Positions 18,454-26,695 of a stretch of 64,000 nt of DNA are shown here, in pieces; positions within the stretch are counted from its first letter, which is position 1, and every line of letters starts with the position of its first letter. The DNA is from Aureibacillus halotolerans. Lineage in GTDB: Bacteria > Bacillota > Bacilli > Bacillales > DSM-28697. The notes below the pieces were generated by a model. It saw nothing but the letters and a program-made list of their open reading frames with translations. It was not told the origin of the DNA and searched no databases. Position numbers and translations under genes: made by a program. Location: positions 1 through 64,000 of the forward strand of contig NZ_SNYJ01000002.1 in the NCBI RefSeq assembly GCF_004363045.1, written 5' to 3'.

Positions 18454-19614
18454 TTACGCTTTTCTTAGCTCTCGCTTTATTTGCATACAGAATAAAGCAG
18501 CAACGATCCCGAGTATTACAATACACCCTCCGACCCAAGGTGTATGGGTGACTGTGCCTGTTGCATTGACAATAAAGCCTCCAAATCCCGCACCAATGGC
18601 AAACCCAATTTGCAGCACAGATGTATTTAAACTTAGTGCCAAATCAGGAGATTGAGGCGTTTGTTGTATAAAATAGGTTTGCAATGTTGGTGATGTCATC
18701 CATGCCGATCCAATCCAAATTGCTACCATAATGACAGCCGTGACAACTGTCGTGGTTATAACAGGCAATAATAGTAAAGCGAAAGCGTGGATGATCAAAC
18801 TGGAATAAACGGTTTTCGCTATTCCCCATTGATCCGCTCCATATCCCCCTAAACGAGTACCAATCATGGAAAATAAGCCAAGCACAAACATTGTTATCGT
18901 AATTGCGGATGTCTCCATGTGGACGGTCTCCTGTAGAAATGGAACCAAGAACGTGAAAGCTGTGGAGTATCCTGCTCCCCAAAATAGAGTTATAAAATAA
19001 CCGTTTACTATTTTACCGTTTCTAAAAACTGAAATTTGTTGTTTAAATGGCGTGGCCTCTTCACCTGGTAAAGAAGGAATCACGCGAGCAATGCCAATCA
19101 TAATGAATAAACTGAGGACAGCTAACAAACCAAATGCCATTTGCCAGCTTAACCATCCGCTGATAACAACACCTAGAGGAACGCCAAGAACAAGTGAGGC
19201 GCTGACTCCTAACATGAATGTACCCATCGCATTTCCCAGCTTTTCTGATGGAACCAGCTTGGAAACGGCACTCATAGCAACCACCGTGTACACACCACCA
19301 CTTATCCCCAAAAATACACGTGAGATCATTAGTACAGTAAAATTAGGGCTCCATAAGGACATCAGATTACCTAAGATAAAGAAGAATAAAGCGCCTAACA
19401 TCACTTTTTTTCGATCAAACCGTGTGGTTAAAGTAATTACGATAGGTGCACCAATAGCGAAAGCGAGTGCGTATGCCGTCACCAGTTGTCCAGCAATGGC
19501 TATGGAAACTTGAAAATCTTGAGCGATCATATCAACCACACCATTAAGTATAAGTTCGGCTGTTACCGCTAAAAAAGCCCCCACTGTCAAAAGGTAAATA
19601 CTCAAACGACTCAT
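18454..19614 (-). CDS. MFS transporter, DHA1 (AraJ/YdhP-like) efflux family
   Basis: 386-residue protein with about 12 hydrophobic segments. The MFS loop 2-3 signature is TTRFDRKKVMLGALF, and the motif-C-like region SLVLGVPLGVVISGWLSWQMAF in helix 5 marks drug:H+ antiporters. Substrate unknown. GGAGGGAAG precedes the ATG. It lies 126 bases downstream of an Rrf2 regulator gene on the same strand, and a 10-base motif is shared by both promoter regions, suggesting that regulator controls it. Confidence 0.87.
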   Translation of the reverse strand: MSRLSIYLLTVGAFLAVTAELILNGVVDMIAQDFQVSIAIAGQLVTAYALAFAIGAPIVITLTTRFDRKKVMLGALFFFILGNLMSLWSPNFTVLMISRVFLGISGGVYTVVAMSAVSKLVPSEKLGNAMGTFMLGVSASLVLGVPLGVVISGWLSWQMAFGLLAVLSLFIMIGIARVIPSLPGEEATPFKQQISVFRNGKIVNGYFITLFWGAGYSTAFTFLVPFLQETVHMETSAITITMFVLGLFSMIGTRLGGYGADQWGIAKTVYSSLIIHAFALLLLPVITTTVVTAVIMVAIWIGSAWMTSPTLQTYFIQQTPQSPDLALSLNTSVLQIGFAIGAGFGGFIVNATGTVTHTPWVGGCIVILGIVAALFCMQIKRELRKA

Positions 19615-19697
19615 TTATACTTCCCTCCAATTTGTATAACGTTTTCGGTAAAAAAGTGTTTAATGTGCATGATCGCCCAATTCAACAAAACTGAATC

Positions 19698-19707
19698 AGT
19701 TACATTG
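19698..19707 (-). promoter_or_regulatory. Candidate Rrf2 operator upstream of MFS gene
   Basis: AGTTACATTG on the plus strand (CAATGTAACT in the direction of transcription) lies between the rrf2 stop and the MFS start. The identical 10-mer occurs upstream of the rrf2 gene at 20221. A shared exact 10-mer in these two short spacers suggests one binding protein. Confidence 0.4.
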
Positions 19708-19740
19708 GATATCAAAAAAAATATGTTGGTCGCACCAACT

Positions 19741-20190
19741 TTATGATTCCAATAAATTGTAATGTGTGATGGTTTCTGCTAATAAATTTGAAATCGAGTA
19801 TTGATCTAACTGTTGTTTCATGGCAGTTTCACTCTCGTCATACATTTGCTTCAATGCAGGTTGTATTCCTTTACCAATAACACACTGACTGCTTGGTGTA
19901 CTATGGTGCTGTTCGAAGAGAGGCTTCTGTATGATTGCATTGTACACATTTAGAAGCGTGATGGTATCTGGATTTTTTGAAAGCTTCCAGCCTGTATCGG
20001 TGCCGCCGTGTTTGACATTCACCAGATTTGCTTTCCTAAGTGAACCTAATATTCGCCGGATAAAAACCGGGCTAGTACCCACACTGAATGCAATCTGATC
20101 TGAGGTAACATATTCATCATTATTTGCTTTTCTATCTGCGAGAAAAGCTAATGCGTGTAGAGCGACAGTAAATCGACTTGCAACGGCCAT
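19741..20190 (-). CDS. Rrf2-family transcriptional regulator (YwnA-like)
   Basis: 149 residues. The N-terminal winged helix (about 1-80) shows RFTVALHALAFLAD, the recognition region TSDQIAFSVGTSPVFIRRILGSLRKANLV and the wing KHGGTDTGWKLSK. Iron-sulfur Rrf2 proteins carry three clustered Cys; here only Cys103 (SSQCVIGKGI) is visible, so an Fe-S cluster is unlikely and a thiol or ligand-sensing YwnA type is more probable. AAAGGAGG precedes the ATG. It likely controls itself and the MFS gene downstream. Confidence 0.85.
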   Translation of the reverse strand: MAVASRFTVALHALAFLADRKANNDEYVTSDQIAFSVGTSPVFIRRILGSLRKANLVNVKHGGTDTGWKLSKNPDTITLLNVYNAIIQKPLFEQHHSTPSSQCVIGKGIQPALKQMYDESETAMKQQLDQYSISNLLAETITHYNLLES

Positions 20191-20220
20191 GGGTATCCTC
20201 CTTTACAATAATACCATTTT

Positions 20221-20238
20221 AGTTACATTGATGTGTAA
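20221..20238 (-). promoter_or_regulatory. Candidate Rrf2 operator upstream of rrf2 gene
   Basis: AGTTACATTGATGTGTAA contains the same 10-mer as 19698 and here also a TTACA-N6-TGTAA dyad. It lies about 31 bases upstream of the regulator's start codon, where a repressor would block its promoter. Confidence 0.4.
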
Positions 20239-20392
20239 AGTCAAGGACTAAGGTATTTATTCGACTTCCAGCAAAGAACGCAATGCTTTGATGCAGCTCA
20301 TCTTCGTTACAAGCCAATAGGCCCTTTTCGAATGGTTTACAAAGATTTACATAGACGATATACTTTTCTGAAAAAGGGAGCTGTTGCAGGTA

Positions 20393-21733
20393 ATGGGGAC
20401 TATTTTTAAAGCATTGAACTCAATGACAAGAGAGGAGCTGCTCCACGTATTATCTCTTCCCGAGAATAGGAAAAAGCGCGATATGTTTAATGACGAACAT
20501 CGTCAAAGGATAGAGTTAGAGCAGCGCATTCGTTCAAGCACTTATATACATATCGCTTTTTCGTCAAGTGAGGCTGGTACTGTACGTGTTCGCTCTTCAC
20601 AATTTACAGGGGGAAGGGCGGAACACGTTGTCATCAGCATCCCAGATGAGCCGCTTGAATTCGGTCCTCTTACTGAGCTATACACGTCAGAGGGACAAAA
20701 GCAGCGGGGACGCTGGTGCAAAACGTGGTTGGAAAACGATCAATACCCTTTTTATGCTTTTGGGCATCCGTCTGCTTGGCGATCTTTTTTTGAAAGCCTT
20801 GCTTTAATTACGGCAAAACAGACCGTCATTTTTTGGCTGAATGGCTCCAGTCATTCACAAACGGGTTTTCTTTGTGTCCAAGCGACTTTGGCGGACGATA
20901 TTCCGGCTGCGACAGTGAAGCTTCATGAGAAGTTGAGCGAGGAAGATTTCAATCATAGACATGTGCTAGGCAGCAAAGAGCGCGCTAAGCTGCAGGAGCA
21001 ATGGTCTACAATGCTCGCTTCAGAATCGACATTACGTGCGATGGTTCATGGGGAACTTCTGCCTGTGCCAGATACCTATTATGATGACCTACTTTTGCAA
21101 TACATCAAGGAAGCTCCTCATGATGGTGAATGGGTTCGGATGGGTGATCTTCTAGGTGAGATTTATTCATCCCCAAACAACCCTATTTTGAGTTTTGCCT
21201 TTTTGTATCACAGAATCCGAGCGCTGGCGTATGAAGCAAAGCTAACTCTTCGCGGACTACCTTTTCAAGCAAGCTTCGGCCATGGAACCTCTTTAGAAAT
21301 CGCTCTTCCACGACCCTATCGACGTGTGAATGTCGTATACGGGTTGATCATGAATGAAGTCAACGACATTCTGATGGTGAAAAATCGTGATCGCCAGGAT
21401 TGGTCAATGCCTGGTGGTATGGTAGAAGACAAAGAGCCATTACAGGAGGCACTCGTCCGTGAGGTCAAAGAAGAAACAGGATTAATAGTGGACGTCGGCG
21501 CGTTGTGTTCCGTAAACGAAGCGTACTTAGACGATGGAACAGAACATTGCTTGTTTTTCACTTTCAATGCCAAAGTAAAAACCACAATTTCAAAACTAGC
21601 AACCGAACGTCCTCATGAAATTGAAGACGTATGCTGGATGCCCCTCCATGAAGCTGAACGCCATATGCCATATCACCCGTATGGATTGTCGTCCCTTATG
21701 GGCTCAGAAGCCACGTATCATCTACAAGCATAA
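20393..21733 (+). CDS. DUF1835-DUF3658-Nudix fusion protein
   Basis: 446 residues. The N-terminal part (about 40-110) has YIHIAFSSSEAGTVR and IPDEPLEFGPL, which fits DUF1835. The middle (about 230-285) has DGEWVRMGDLLGEI and ILSFAFLYHRIRALAYEAKL, which fits DUF3658. The C-terminal third is a complete Nudix hydrolase domain (about 310-430): the box reads GGMVEDKEPLQEALVREVKEE followed by TGL, matching G-x5-E-x7-RE-x2-EE-x-G. I know DUF1835/DUF3658 proteins without Nudix domains, so this is an unusual architecture. Substrate unknown. The ATG at 20393 is preferred; an upstream TTG sits too close to the GGGAG. The stop is 3 bases from the convergent relP stop. Confidence 0.8.
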   Translation: MGTIFKALNSMTREELLHVLSLPENRKKRDMFNDEHRQRIELEQRIRSSTYIHIAFSSSEAGTVRVRSSQFTGGRAEHVVISIPDEPLEFGPLTELYTSEGQKQRGRWCKTWLENDQYPFYAFGHPSAWRSFFESLALITAKQTVIFWLNGSSHSQTGFLCVQATLADDIPAATVKLHEKLSEEDFNHRHVLGSKERAKLQEQWSTMLASESTLRAMVHGELLPVPDTYYDDLLLQYIKEAPHDGEWVRMGDLLGEIYSSPNNPILSFAFLYHRIRALAYEAKLTLRGLPFQASFGHGTSLEIALPRPYRRVNVVYGLIMNEVNDILMVKNRDRQDWSMPGGMVEDKEPLQEALVREVKEETGLIVDVGALCSVNEAYLDDGTEHCLFFTFNAKVKTTISKLATERPHEIEDVCWMPLHEAERHMPYHPYGLSSLMGSEATYHLQA

Positions 21734-21736
21734 AAC

Positions 21737-22477
21737 TTATTCCTTTCTCGTTTCCTCAAACAACGACAGCAGCTTGTGAGGAATTTGTACGGTGGTCATA
21801 TCTATGACCTCCGTCGCTCCTTGCTCTACTTCTTCTCGCTGTCTCATGTCCTGATGAATTCTCTCCATTTTGCGATCTAGCGCATTGACCTGATCAGCGG
21901 CTGATTTAAGCTCGTCCTTAAACGTGCTTGGAACGGCCTTATTAAATTTGTAGTAAAGCTTATGTTCCAAGCTTGCCCAAAAGTCCATCGCCACCGTACG
22001 GATCTGAACCTCGACACAAACATGCTCTGTTCTATCAGACATAAATACAGGAATTTCAAGCAGAAGGTGAAGGCTCTGATAACCGTTAGACTTTGGCTGT
22101 GAGATGTAATCCTTTGTCTCTATGAGTTTGACGTCTTTTTGATTTTGCAGCATGTCGCGAACGGCATAAATATCTGAAATGAAGGAGCATGTGATTCTGA
22201 GCCCTGCAATGTCATGGATATGTTGCTTTGCGTTCGCTAAGGAAAGATCAAGGTTTTTTCGGTGCATCTTTCTCAATAGACTTTCAGGAGACTTTAAACG
22301 CGATTTTGTATGTTCAATTGGATTGTGGTCATGAATGTATTGAAATTCTTCTTGGAGCACTTCAATTTTTGTATTCATTTGGTCAAGCGCAAATTTATAC
22401 ACCATTAGGAAACGTGTGACTTCCTCCTTCATTGCGGAGAATTTCTTGAGTTCTTTTGAGATGGGATTTTCCGTCAT
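21737..22477 (-). CDS. relP: Small alarmone synthetase RelP (YwaC)
   Basis: Single-domain (p)ppGpp synthetase. HNPIEHTKSRLKSPESLLRKM, the HDIAGLRITCSFISDIY box, the SNGYQSLHLLLEIPVF region with the stacking Tyr, and VEVQIRTVAMDFWASLEHKLYYK all match RelP/YwaC much better than RelQ (YjbM). No hydrolase or regulatory domain is present. At 246 residues it is longer than B. subtilis YwaC (about 210), mostly through a charged C-terminal tail. Two in-frame ATGs exist; AGGAG is 3 bases from the first (22489) and 11 from the second (22477), so I chose the second. B. subtilis ywaC responds to cell-envelope stress. Confidence 0.92.
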   Translation of the reverse strand: MTENPISKELKKFSAMKEEVTRFLMVYKFALDQMNTKIEVLQEEFQYIHDHNPIEHTKSRLKSPESLLRKMHRKNLDLSLANAKQHIHDIAGLRITCSFISDIYAVRDMLQNQKDVKLIETKDYISQPKSNGYQSLHLLLEIPVFMSDRTEHVCVEVQIRTVAMDFWASLEHKLYYKFNKAVPSTFKDELKSAADQVNALDRKMERIHQDMRQREEVEQGATEVIDMTTVQIPHKLLSLFEETRKE

Positions 22478-22532
22478 TGTTACATCCACTCCTAAGCTGC
22501 GATTTGTGCGTTAAATCAATTCTCTTATATTG

Positions 22533-22559
22533 TACGAAACTTTTAGAGCTGACGTTGCG
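22533..22559 (-). promoter_or_regulatory. Possible ECF sigma (W/M-type) promoter of relP
   Basis: On the minus strand CGCAAC is followed after 17 bases by CGTA, about 55 bases upstream of the start codon. Sigma-W/M promoters have an AAC-centred -35 and CGT-type -10 with 16-17 base spacing. The -35 is imperfect. The idea rests partly on the known regulation of B. subtilis ywaC. Confidence 0.35.
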
Positions 22560-22601
22560 TTGTTCACAAAATCAACATAGTTTCACATGATTTGAACGAT
22601 T

Positions 22602-22631
22602 TACATAAAGACGAATTAATTGCTCATACTA
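22602..22631 (+). promoter_or_regulatory. Sigma-G-like promoter of germinant receptor operon
   Basis: TACATA (22602-22607), a 17-base spacer and CATACTA (22625-22631) resemble the forespore sigma-G pattern TGNATA-N17-CATNNTA. The RBS follows about 20 bases later. GerA-type operons are known to be sigma-G dependent. Confidence 0.5.
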
Positions 22632-22661
22632 ACTAAAAACATCCAGGAAAGGAGGAGAAAA

Positions 22662-24071
22662 ATGAGTGAAGTACATTCAGGAGCCGAAAAGACGATTGCC
22701 GCATTGCGAGCGCTTTGCCGCAATTCGTCAGATGTAGTATTTCGGCAGCTCCTCCTACAAAACGGACAGCTTATCCATATGACGTATTTGGCAGACGTCG
22801 TTGATACAACTCAGTTGGCGGAAGAAGTTATCCATCCGTTAAGAATGCTGCCTGATCGTACAGAATGGTTGACGATTGATACGATTACATTTGCTGTCGA
22901 CAGTCCCCATGTAACAGAGCTGAAGAGCTTTAAACAGCTTACTGAGGCCTTGTTCTCAGGGAGTGCCATCCTCGTGTTTGATGGAGCAGTAAACGGTGTA
23001 TCTGTTGGGATGAATCGTCCGCAGACACGCTCTCCAGAAGAACCGATAGCCGAATCGACGGTCCGCGGCAGCCGTGCTGGTTTTATCGAAAACATTGGAA
23101 AAAATGTTGCTTTTGTAAGGAATATTCTCCAAACGTCTGCCTTTAAAACGAAAATGCTAAAGATTGGTAAGCATACACAAACGAAGGTAAGTGTGGGCTA
23201 TATTGAAGGCGTTGCAGCCGACACTTTAGTACAGGAAGTAGAGAAACGCCTTCGGCTAGTTAAGATTGCTGGGGTCATTGAGACCGGAGATCTTGAGGAG
23301 CACATTGAAGATAATCCGTATTCCATTTTCCCGCAAATGATTGCTACAGAGAGAGCAGATGTGGTGGCTTCGTCATTAATGGAAGGGAAAGTAGCCATTT
23401 TTGTCGATAACACACCTTTTGTGCTTGTTCTCCCTGGAACATTCATCAGTTTAATCCAATCTCCGGACGATTATTATCAGCGTTTTTATGCAGGATCCTT
23501 TATCCGTTTAATACGCTTTATTTTTATTTTTTTAGCTTTAACGCTTCCAGGCATCTACGTAGCGTTTGTGACATTCCACCAGGAGCTTGTACCTAGTCAA
23601 CTACTGCTAACAATAGCCATTTCAAGAGAAACGATTCCTTTTCCAACGATTATCGAGCTACTCATTATGGATTTGACATTTGAAGGGTTACGAGAAGCTG
23701 GTTTGCGGCTGCCAAAGCAGATTGGTGCGGCCGTATCAATTGTTGGGGCACTCGTAATCGGGGAGGCGGCTGTGAATGCGGGTCTTGTCTCTCGTCCGAT
23801 GGTGGTCGTGGTCGCTTTAACAGGCATTGCGTCTTTTATTATGCCACGATTTAATCTGTCAACGCCATTTCGTCTGTTACGTTTTCCACTTGCCATCTTG
23901 GCGGCATGCTTTGGTTTTATCGGTTTGCTTATGGGGCTCCTGCTCATTTTAACCCATATGTGTTCCCTTAGATCTTTTGGTGTTCCGTATATGGAGCCAC
24001 TCGCTCCTTTTTTTCGCTCGAGACTGAAAGATACCCTCGTGCGTAAAAAAGAAGAAGAGAATCCAACCTGA
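22662..24071 (+). CDS. Spore germination protein GerA family, A subunit
   Basis: 469 residues. A large soluble N-terminal region (about 1-270; sequences such as KIGKHTQTKVSVGYIEGVA and DNPYSIFPQMIATERADV are family hallmarks) is followed by membrane helices (LIRFIFIFLALTLPGIYVAF, TIPFPTIIELLIMD, conserved EAGLRLPKQIG). The A subunit is part of the inner-membrane germinant receptor and is thought to form the ion channel. The ATG at 22662 has AAAGGAGGAG 6 bases upstream; the frame runs 42 bases further but lacks an RBS there. First gene of a four-gene operon. The germinant cannot be inferred. Confidence 0.95.
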   Translation: MSEVHSGAEKTIAALRALCRNSSDVVFRQLLLQNGQLIHMTYLADVVDTTQLAEEVIHPLRMLPDRTEWLTIDTITFAVDSPHVTELKSFKQLTEALFSGSAILVFDGAVNGVSVGMNRPQTRSPEEPIAESTVRGSRAGFIENIGKNVAFVRNILQTSAFKTKMLKIGKHTQTKVSVGYIEGVAADTLVQEVEKRLRLVKIAGVIETGDLEEHIEDNPYSIFPQMIATERADVVASSLMEGKVAIFVDNTPFVLVLPGTFISLIQSPDDYYQRFYAGSFIRLIRFIFIFLALTLPGIYVAFVTFHQELVPSQLLLTIAISRETIPFPTIIELLIMDLTFEGLREAGLRLPKQIGAAVSIVGALVIGEAAVNAGLVSRPMVVVVALTGIASFIMPRFNLSTPFRLLRFPLAILAACFGFIGLLMGLLLILTHMCSLRSFGVPYMEPLAPFFRSRLKDTLVRKKEEENPT

Positions 24072-24081
24072 CAACGAGGTC

Positions 24082-25170
24082 ATGCAAATGCAAAAAACCC
24101 TTCTTTCAAATGCGCAAGTGTTTTTACTGCTCTCAATGCTGGTGATAGCGACAATGGTGTTGCTTGGACCAACTACGGCAGGTGAACAAGCCAGCGCTGA
24201 TATGTGGCTATCTCCAGTGTATTGTTTGCCAGTAGGATTTCTTGTCGGGAGCATCGCCTTGGGTCTCCATGGGATGTATCCTAAGCATACACCTGCGCAA
24301 TATATGAGAAAAATTCTTGGTCCTTATGCAGGGTCATTTCTCATCGTATGTTATCTTCTTTTTTACATTCATTTCTCCGTGTTGGTGCTTCAGGAATTTA
24401 CGATATTCTCAAGCAATGTCTTTCTAGTGAAGACACCAAATTATGTCATTATGGCTTTGATTTTGTTTACATCTGCTTATGCAGTTGCTAAGGGCATCGA
24501 AACCGTTGCACGCGTGACAATGCTTATTATACCGGTGTATTTGATCTTTTTCATACTCGGTAACATCTTTCTAATCCCTGACTTGGATATGGGCAATTTT
24601 TTCCCTGTACTTCCTGAGGGTCTAATGCCTTCGTTTAAAGGAAGTATCCCTTTGAGTGCTTGGTTTATGGAAGGTTTTTCAGTCGCATTTCTCCTTCCCT
24701 ATATAAAGGAGCGCAAGGGGGTTTGGCGTAGCATGCTGGTCTCTTTTTCTGTGATGACTCTTGTTATTCTTTTTGTAAACCTCATTGTCGTCCTTCTCTT
24801 TGGATCGGTTTCGGCAAATTTTCCTTTCCCGCTGATGAGTGCATTTCGTTACGTGAGTGTAGGCAATTTCCTTGAGCACATGGAATCCATAGTCGTGGTG
24901 CTTTGGACGCTTGGCGTGTTTATTAAGCTGTCTATATTATTGTTTATTACGGTGAACCTGATGGCAGATCTTTTTCAAGTGAAACATGAGCCTGTTATCG
25001 TTTGGCCAATCGCTCTTTTCGTATTGAGTGTCGCCAATTGGGCCTTCCCAACTCTACCGATGGTAAGCGATTTTTATCGACTAGCTGTCGTATATTATTT
25101 CGGGATTATGCTGGTGCTCGTTCCATTGCTTCTTTATGGAATTGGGCGTGTAAGGAAGGTGCTAAAATGA
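24082..25170 (+). CDS. Spore germination permease GerAB family, B subunit
   Basis: 362 residues, about ten membrane segments, member of the amino acid/polyamine/organocation-like superfamily (spore permease). In GerA receptors the B subunit binds the germinant. The N-terminal LSNAQVFLLLSMLVIATMVL and the central GSIPLSAWFMEGFSVAFLLPYI segment are typical. It starts 10 bases after the A-subunit stop with GAGGTC as RBS, and its stop overlaps the next start (ATGA), indicating translational coupling. Confidence 0.95.
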   Translation: MQMQKTLLSNAQVFLLLSMLVIATMVLLGPTTAGEQASADMWLSPVYCLPVGFLVGSIALGLHGMYPKHTPAQYMRKILGPYAGSFLIVCYLLFYIHFSVLVLQEFTIFSSNVFLVKTPNYVIMALILFTSAYAVAKGIETVARVTMLIIPVYLIFFILGNIFLIPDLDMGNFFPVLPEGLMPSFKGSIPLSAWFMEGFSVAFLLPYIKERKGVWRSMLVSFSVMTLVILFVNLIVVLLFGSVSANFPFPLMSAFRYVSVGNFLEHMESIVVVLWTLGVFIKLSILLFITVNLMADLFQVKHEPVIVWPIALFVLSVANWAFPTLPMVSDFYRLAVVYYFGIMLVLVPLLLYGIGRVRKVLK

Positions 25171-26327
25171 AACGATCAAGCAACTTGTTGCTCATAGTTG
25201 GTTTACTCCTCCTTACAGGGTGTTGGGACAGCAAGGAATTGACACAGCTTGCCATTATTCAGGGGACTGGTATCGATGTGTCAGATGAAGGGGATATGCC
25301 CGTTAAAGTAACTCTTGGCGTTTTGAACCCCACTGGTCAAGGAATGAGCTCATCGCAAGCTAGCCCCGGATTTAAAATGAACCTCGTCCAAGGGCGAGGA
25401 CGATCTATCGCAACGGCCATTGCGCATGCGAGATTAAGTGCGGGGAAAAATTTTTATTGGGGAAACAACGATTCGCTTATTTTTTCAGAGGAAGTAGCGA
25501 AAGAGGGCATTCTTGGACATATCGATTATTTCGGCAGGTTCCCTGAGGCAGTACTGCGACAGCATATTTTTACAACCTCTGGAAATGCGGAGGACTTTTT
25601 AAAGCTTTCAACGCAGACAGGAAAGCAAATCCCTAAACTGTTGAGAAATTATACGAGCTTAGGATTCAGCATTCGAACCAATTTGCTTGAACTTATAGGA
25701 ATGGTTAATGATGCAGGGCATATTGCGATTGTTCCAAGAATCGGAATTCGTTCATTGGGTGAAGGCGATCCAGCGTTAGCATTAACAGGAATTTCTGTTT
25801 TAAAGAAAGGAAAGCTGCAAGCGACCATACCGCCAAAGCTTAGAGACGAACTTCTTTGGATGAGAGGAGAATTGAAGGAGACGGTCATCACCGTCCCCGT
25901 TCTTGATCAAAAAGCAACCTTCTCATTAATCATTACGGAAACACAAACAAAGCTCACACCAATTATAAAAAATGGGCGATTCATCATAAACGTACATGTG
26001 ACAAATTGGGGAGAATACAACCAGAATGAGACGGATATGAAACCACTGGACATTCAGGACAATGAAAAAATGGAACAGCAAGCAAAATTGTATATCGGAA
26101 AACGGCTAAACGACATGATTCAGTATGCCCAGCAAGAGATTGGTCTTGATGTGTTTGGGTATGGTGAAAAATTTAATAATCGCTATCCGAAAGTCATGAA
26201 GCAGCTTGATCAAAAAGATGAGTGGGATACGGTGTTTAAGAACATTGAAATTCAAGTGAAGCAGGATTTGATCATTGAGCGGACAGGTCTGATTACAGAA
26301 ATTTATCATCCGACGGAGGAAAAATAA
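25167..26327 (+). CDS. Spore germination lipoprotein Ger(x)C family, C subunit
   Basis: 386 residues. Lipoprotein signal LLLLTGCWDSKEL, with Cys19 as the lipidation site and the CWDxxE/KEL start typical of GerAC proteins, then QLAIIQGTGIDV and the RGRSIATAIAHARLSAGKNFYWGNN region of domain 1. The C-terminal domain has YIGKRLNDMIQYAQQEIGLDVFGYGEKF. The lipid anchor puts it on the outer face of the spore inner membrane. The ATG overlaps the B-subunit stop; longer upstream extensions run inside that gene and are not real. Confidence 0.95.
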   Translation: MKRSSNLLLIVGLLLLTGCWDSKELTQLAIIQGTGIDVSDEGDMPVKVTLGVLNPTGQGMSSSQASPGFKMNLVQGRGRSIATAIAHARLSAGKNFYWGNNDSLIFSEEVAKEGILGHIDYFGRFPEAVLRQHIFTTSGNAEDFLKLSTQTGKQIPKLLRNYTSLGFSIRTNLLELIGMVNDAGHIAIVPRIGIRSLGEGDPALALTGISVLKKGKLQATIPPKLRDELLWMRGELKETVITVPVLDQKATFSLIITETQTKLTPIIKNGRFIINVHVTNWGEYNQNETDMKPLDIQDNEKMEQQAKLYIGKRLNDMIQYAQQEIGLDVFGYGEKFNNRYPKVMKQLDQKDEWDTVFKNIEIQVKQDLIIERTGLITEIYHPTEEK

Positions 26328-26555
26328 ATGCCATTGGGGTTCATTTTATTCATTTGGTTGATACAAATTGCTGTCGTTTATATTCCTGTTTTTGCAGTGA
26401 TGAGAAAACAAAAACCGAGGCTAACGAACAGAAGCAGGGGGATGGTGGTAGGCTTATTGCTTATAACGACGCTACTTGGGGCAGTGACAATTGTCTGGCC
26501 AGAATTGCCAGGTCCAACGGATTTTATCAGCTGGGCGTTTCGAGGGTGGACATAG
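26328..26555 (+). CDS. Small two-helix membrane protein, probable GerKD-type D subunit
   Basis: 75 residues starting directly at the base after the C-subunit stop (TAAATG). Two hydrophobic helices (about 4-24 and 38-58) flank a short basic loop (MRKQKPRLTNRSRG). Many Bacillus ger operons carry a small two-helix D subunit of about 75 residues (GerKD, GerUD) that modulates the germination rate. Size, topology and operon position fit. I infer the role from context, since such small proteins diverge strongly in sequence. Confidence 0.8.
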   Translation: MPLGFILFIWLIQIAVVYIPVFAVMRKQKPRLTNRSRGMVVGLLLITTLLGAVTIVWPELPGPTDFISWAFRGWT

Positions 26556-26566
26556 GCGGAAGAGGT

Positions 26567-26677
26567 ATGATGAAAAGAAGTGATAGGCAATATATAATCA
26601 TCGGCATAATCAGTTTTGGGATATTGTTGAATAGCCATTTAAGCGGTCATGCATTCAACTGTAAATTGAGTGCATGA
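26567..26677 (+). CDS. Possible 36-residue membrane peptide after D subunit (weak)
   Basis: MMKRSDRQYIIIGIISFGIL... has one hydrophobic segment (about 9-25) and GGAAGAGG just upstream of paired ATGs. It begins 12 bases after the D-subunit stop. Its last codons run into the operon terminator stem, which argues against it. No known family. Confidence 0.3.
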   Translation: MMKRSDRQYIIIGIISFGILLNSHLSGHAFNCKLSA

Positions 26678-26688
26678 TCGCTTTTTTT
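26642..26688 (+). terminator. Terminator of germinant receptor operon
   Basis: AGCGGTCATGCATTCAA and TTGAGTGCATGATCGCT pair over 17 bp, including two G-T wobbles, followed by seven T residues. Confidence 0.9.
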
Positions 26689-26695
26689 GCGCCCC

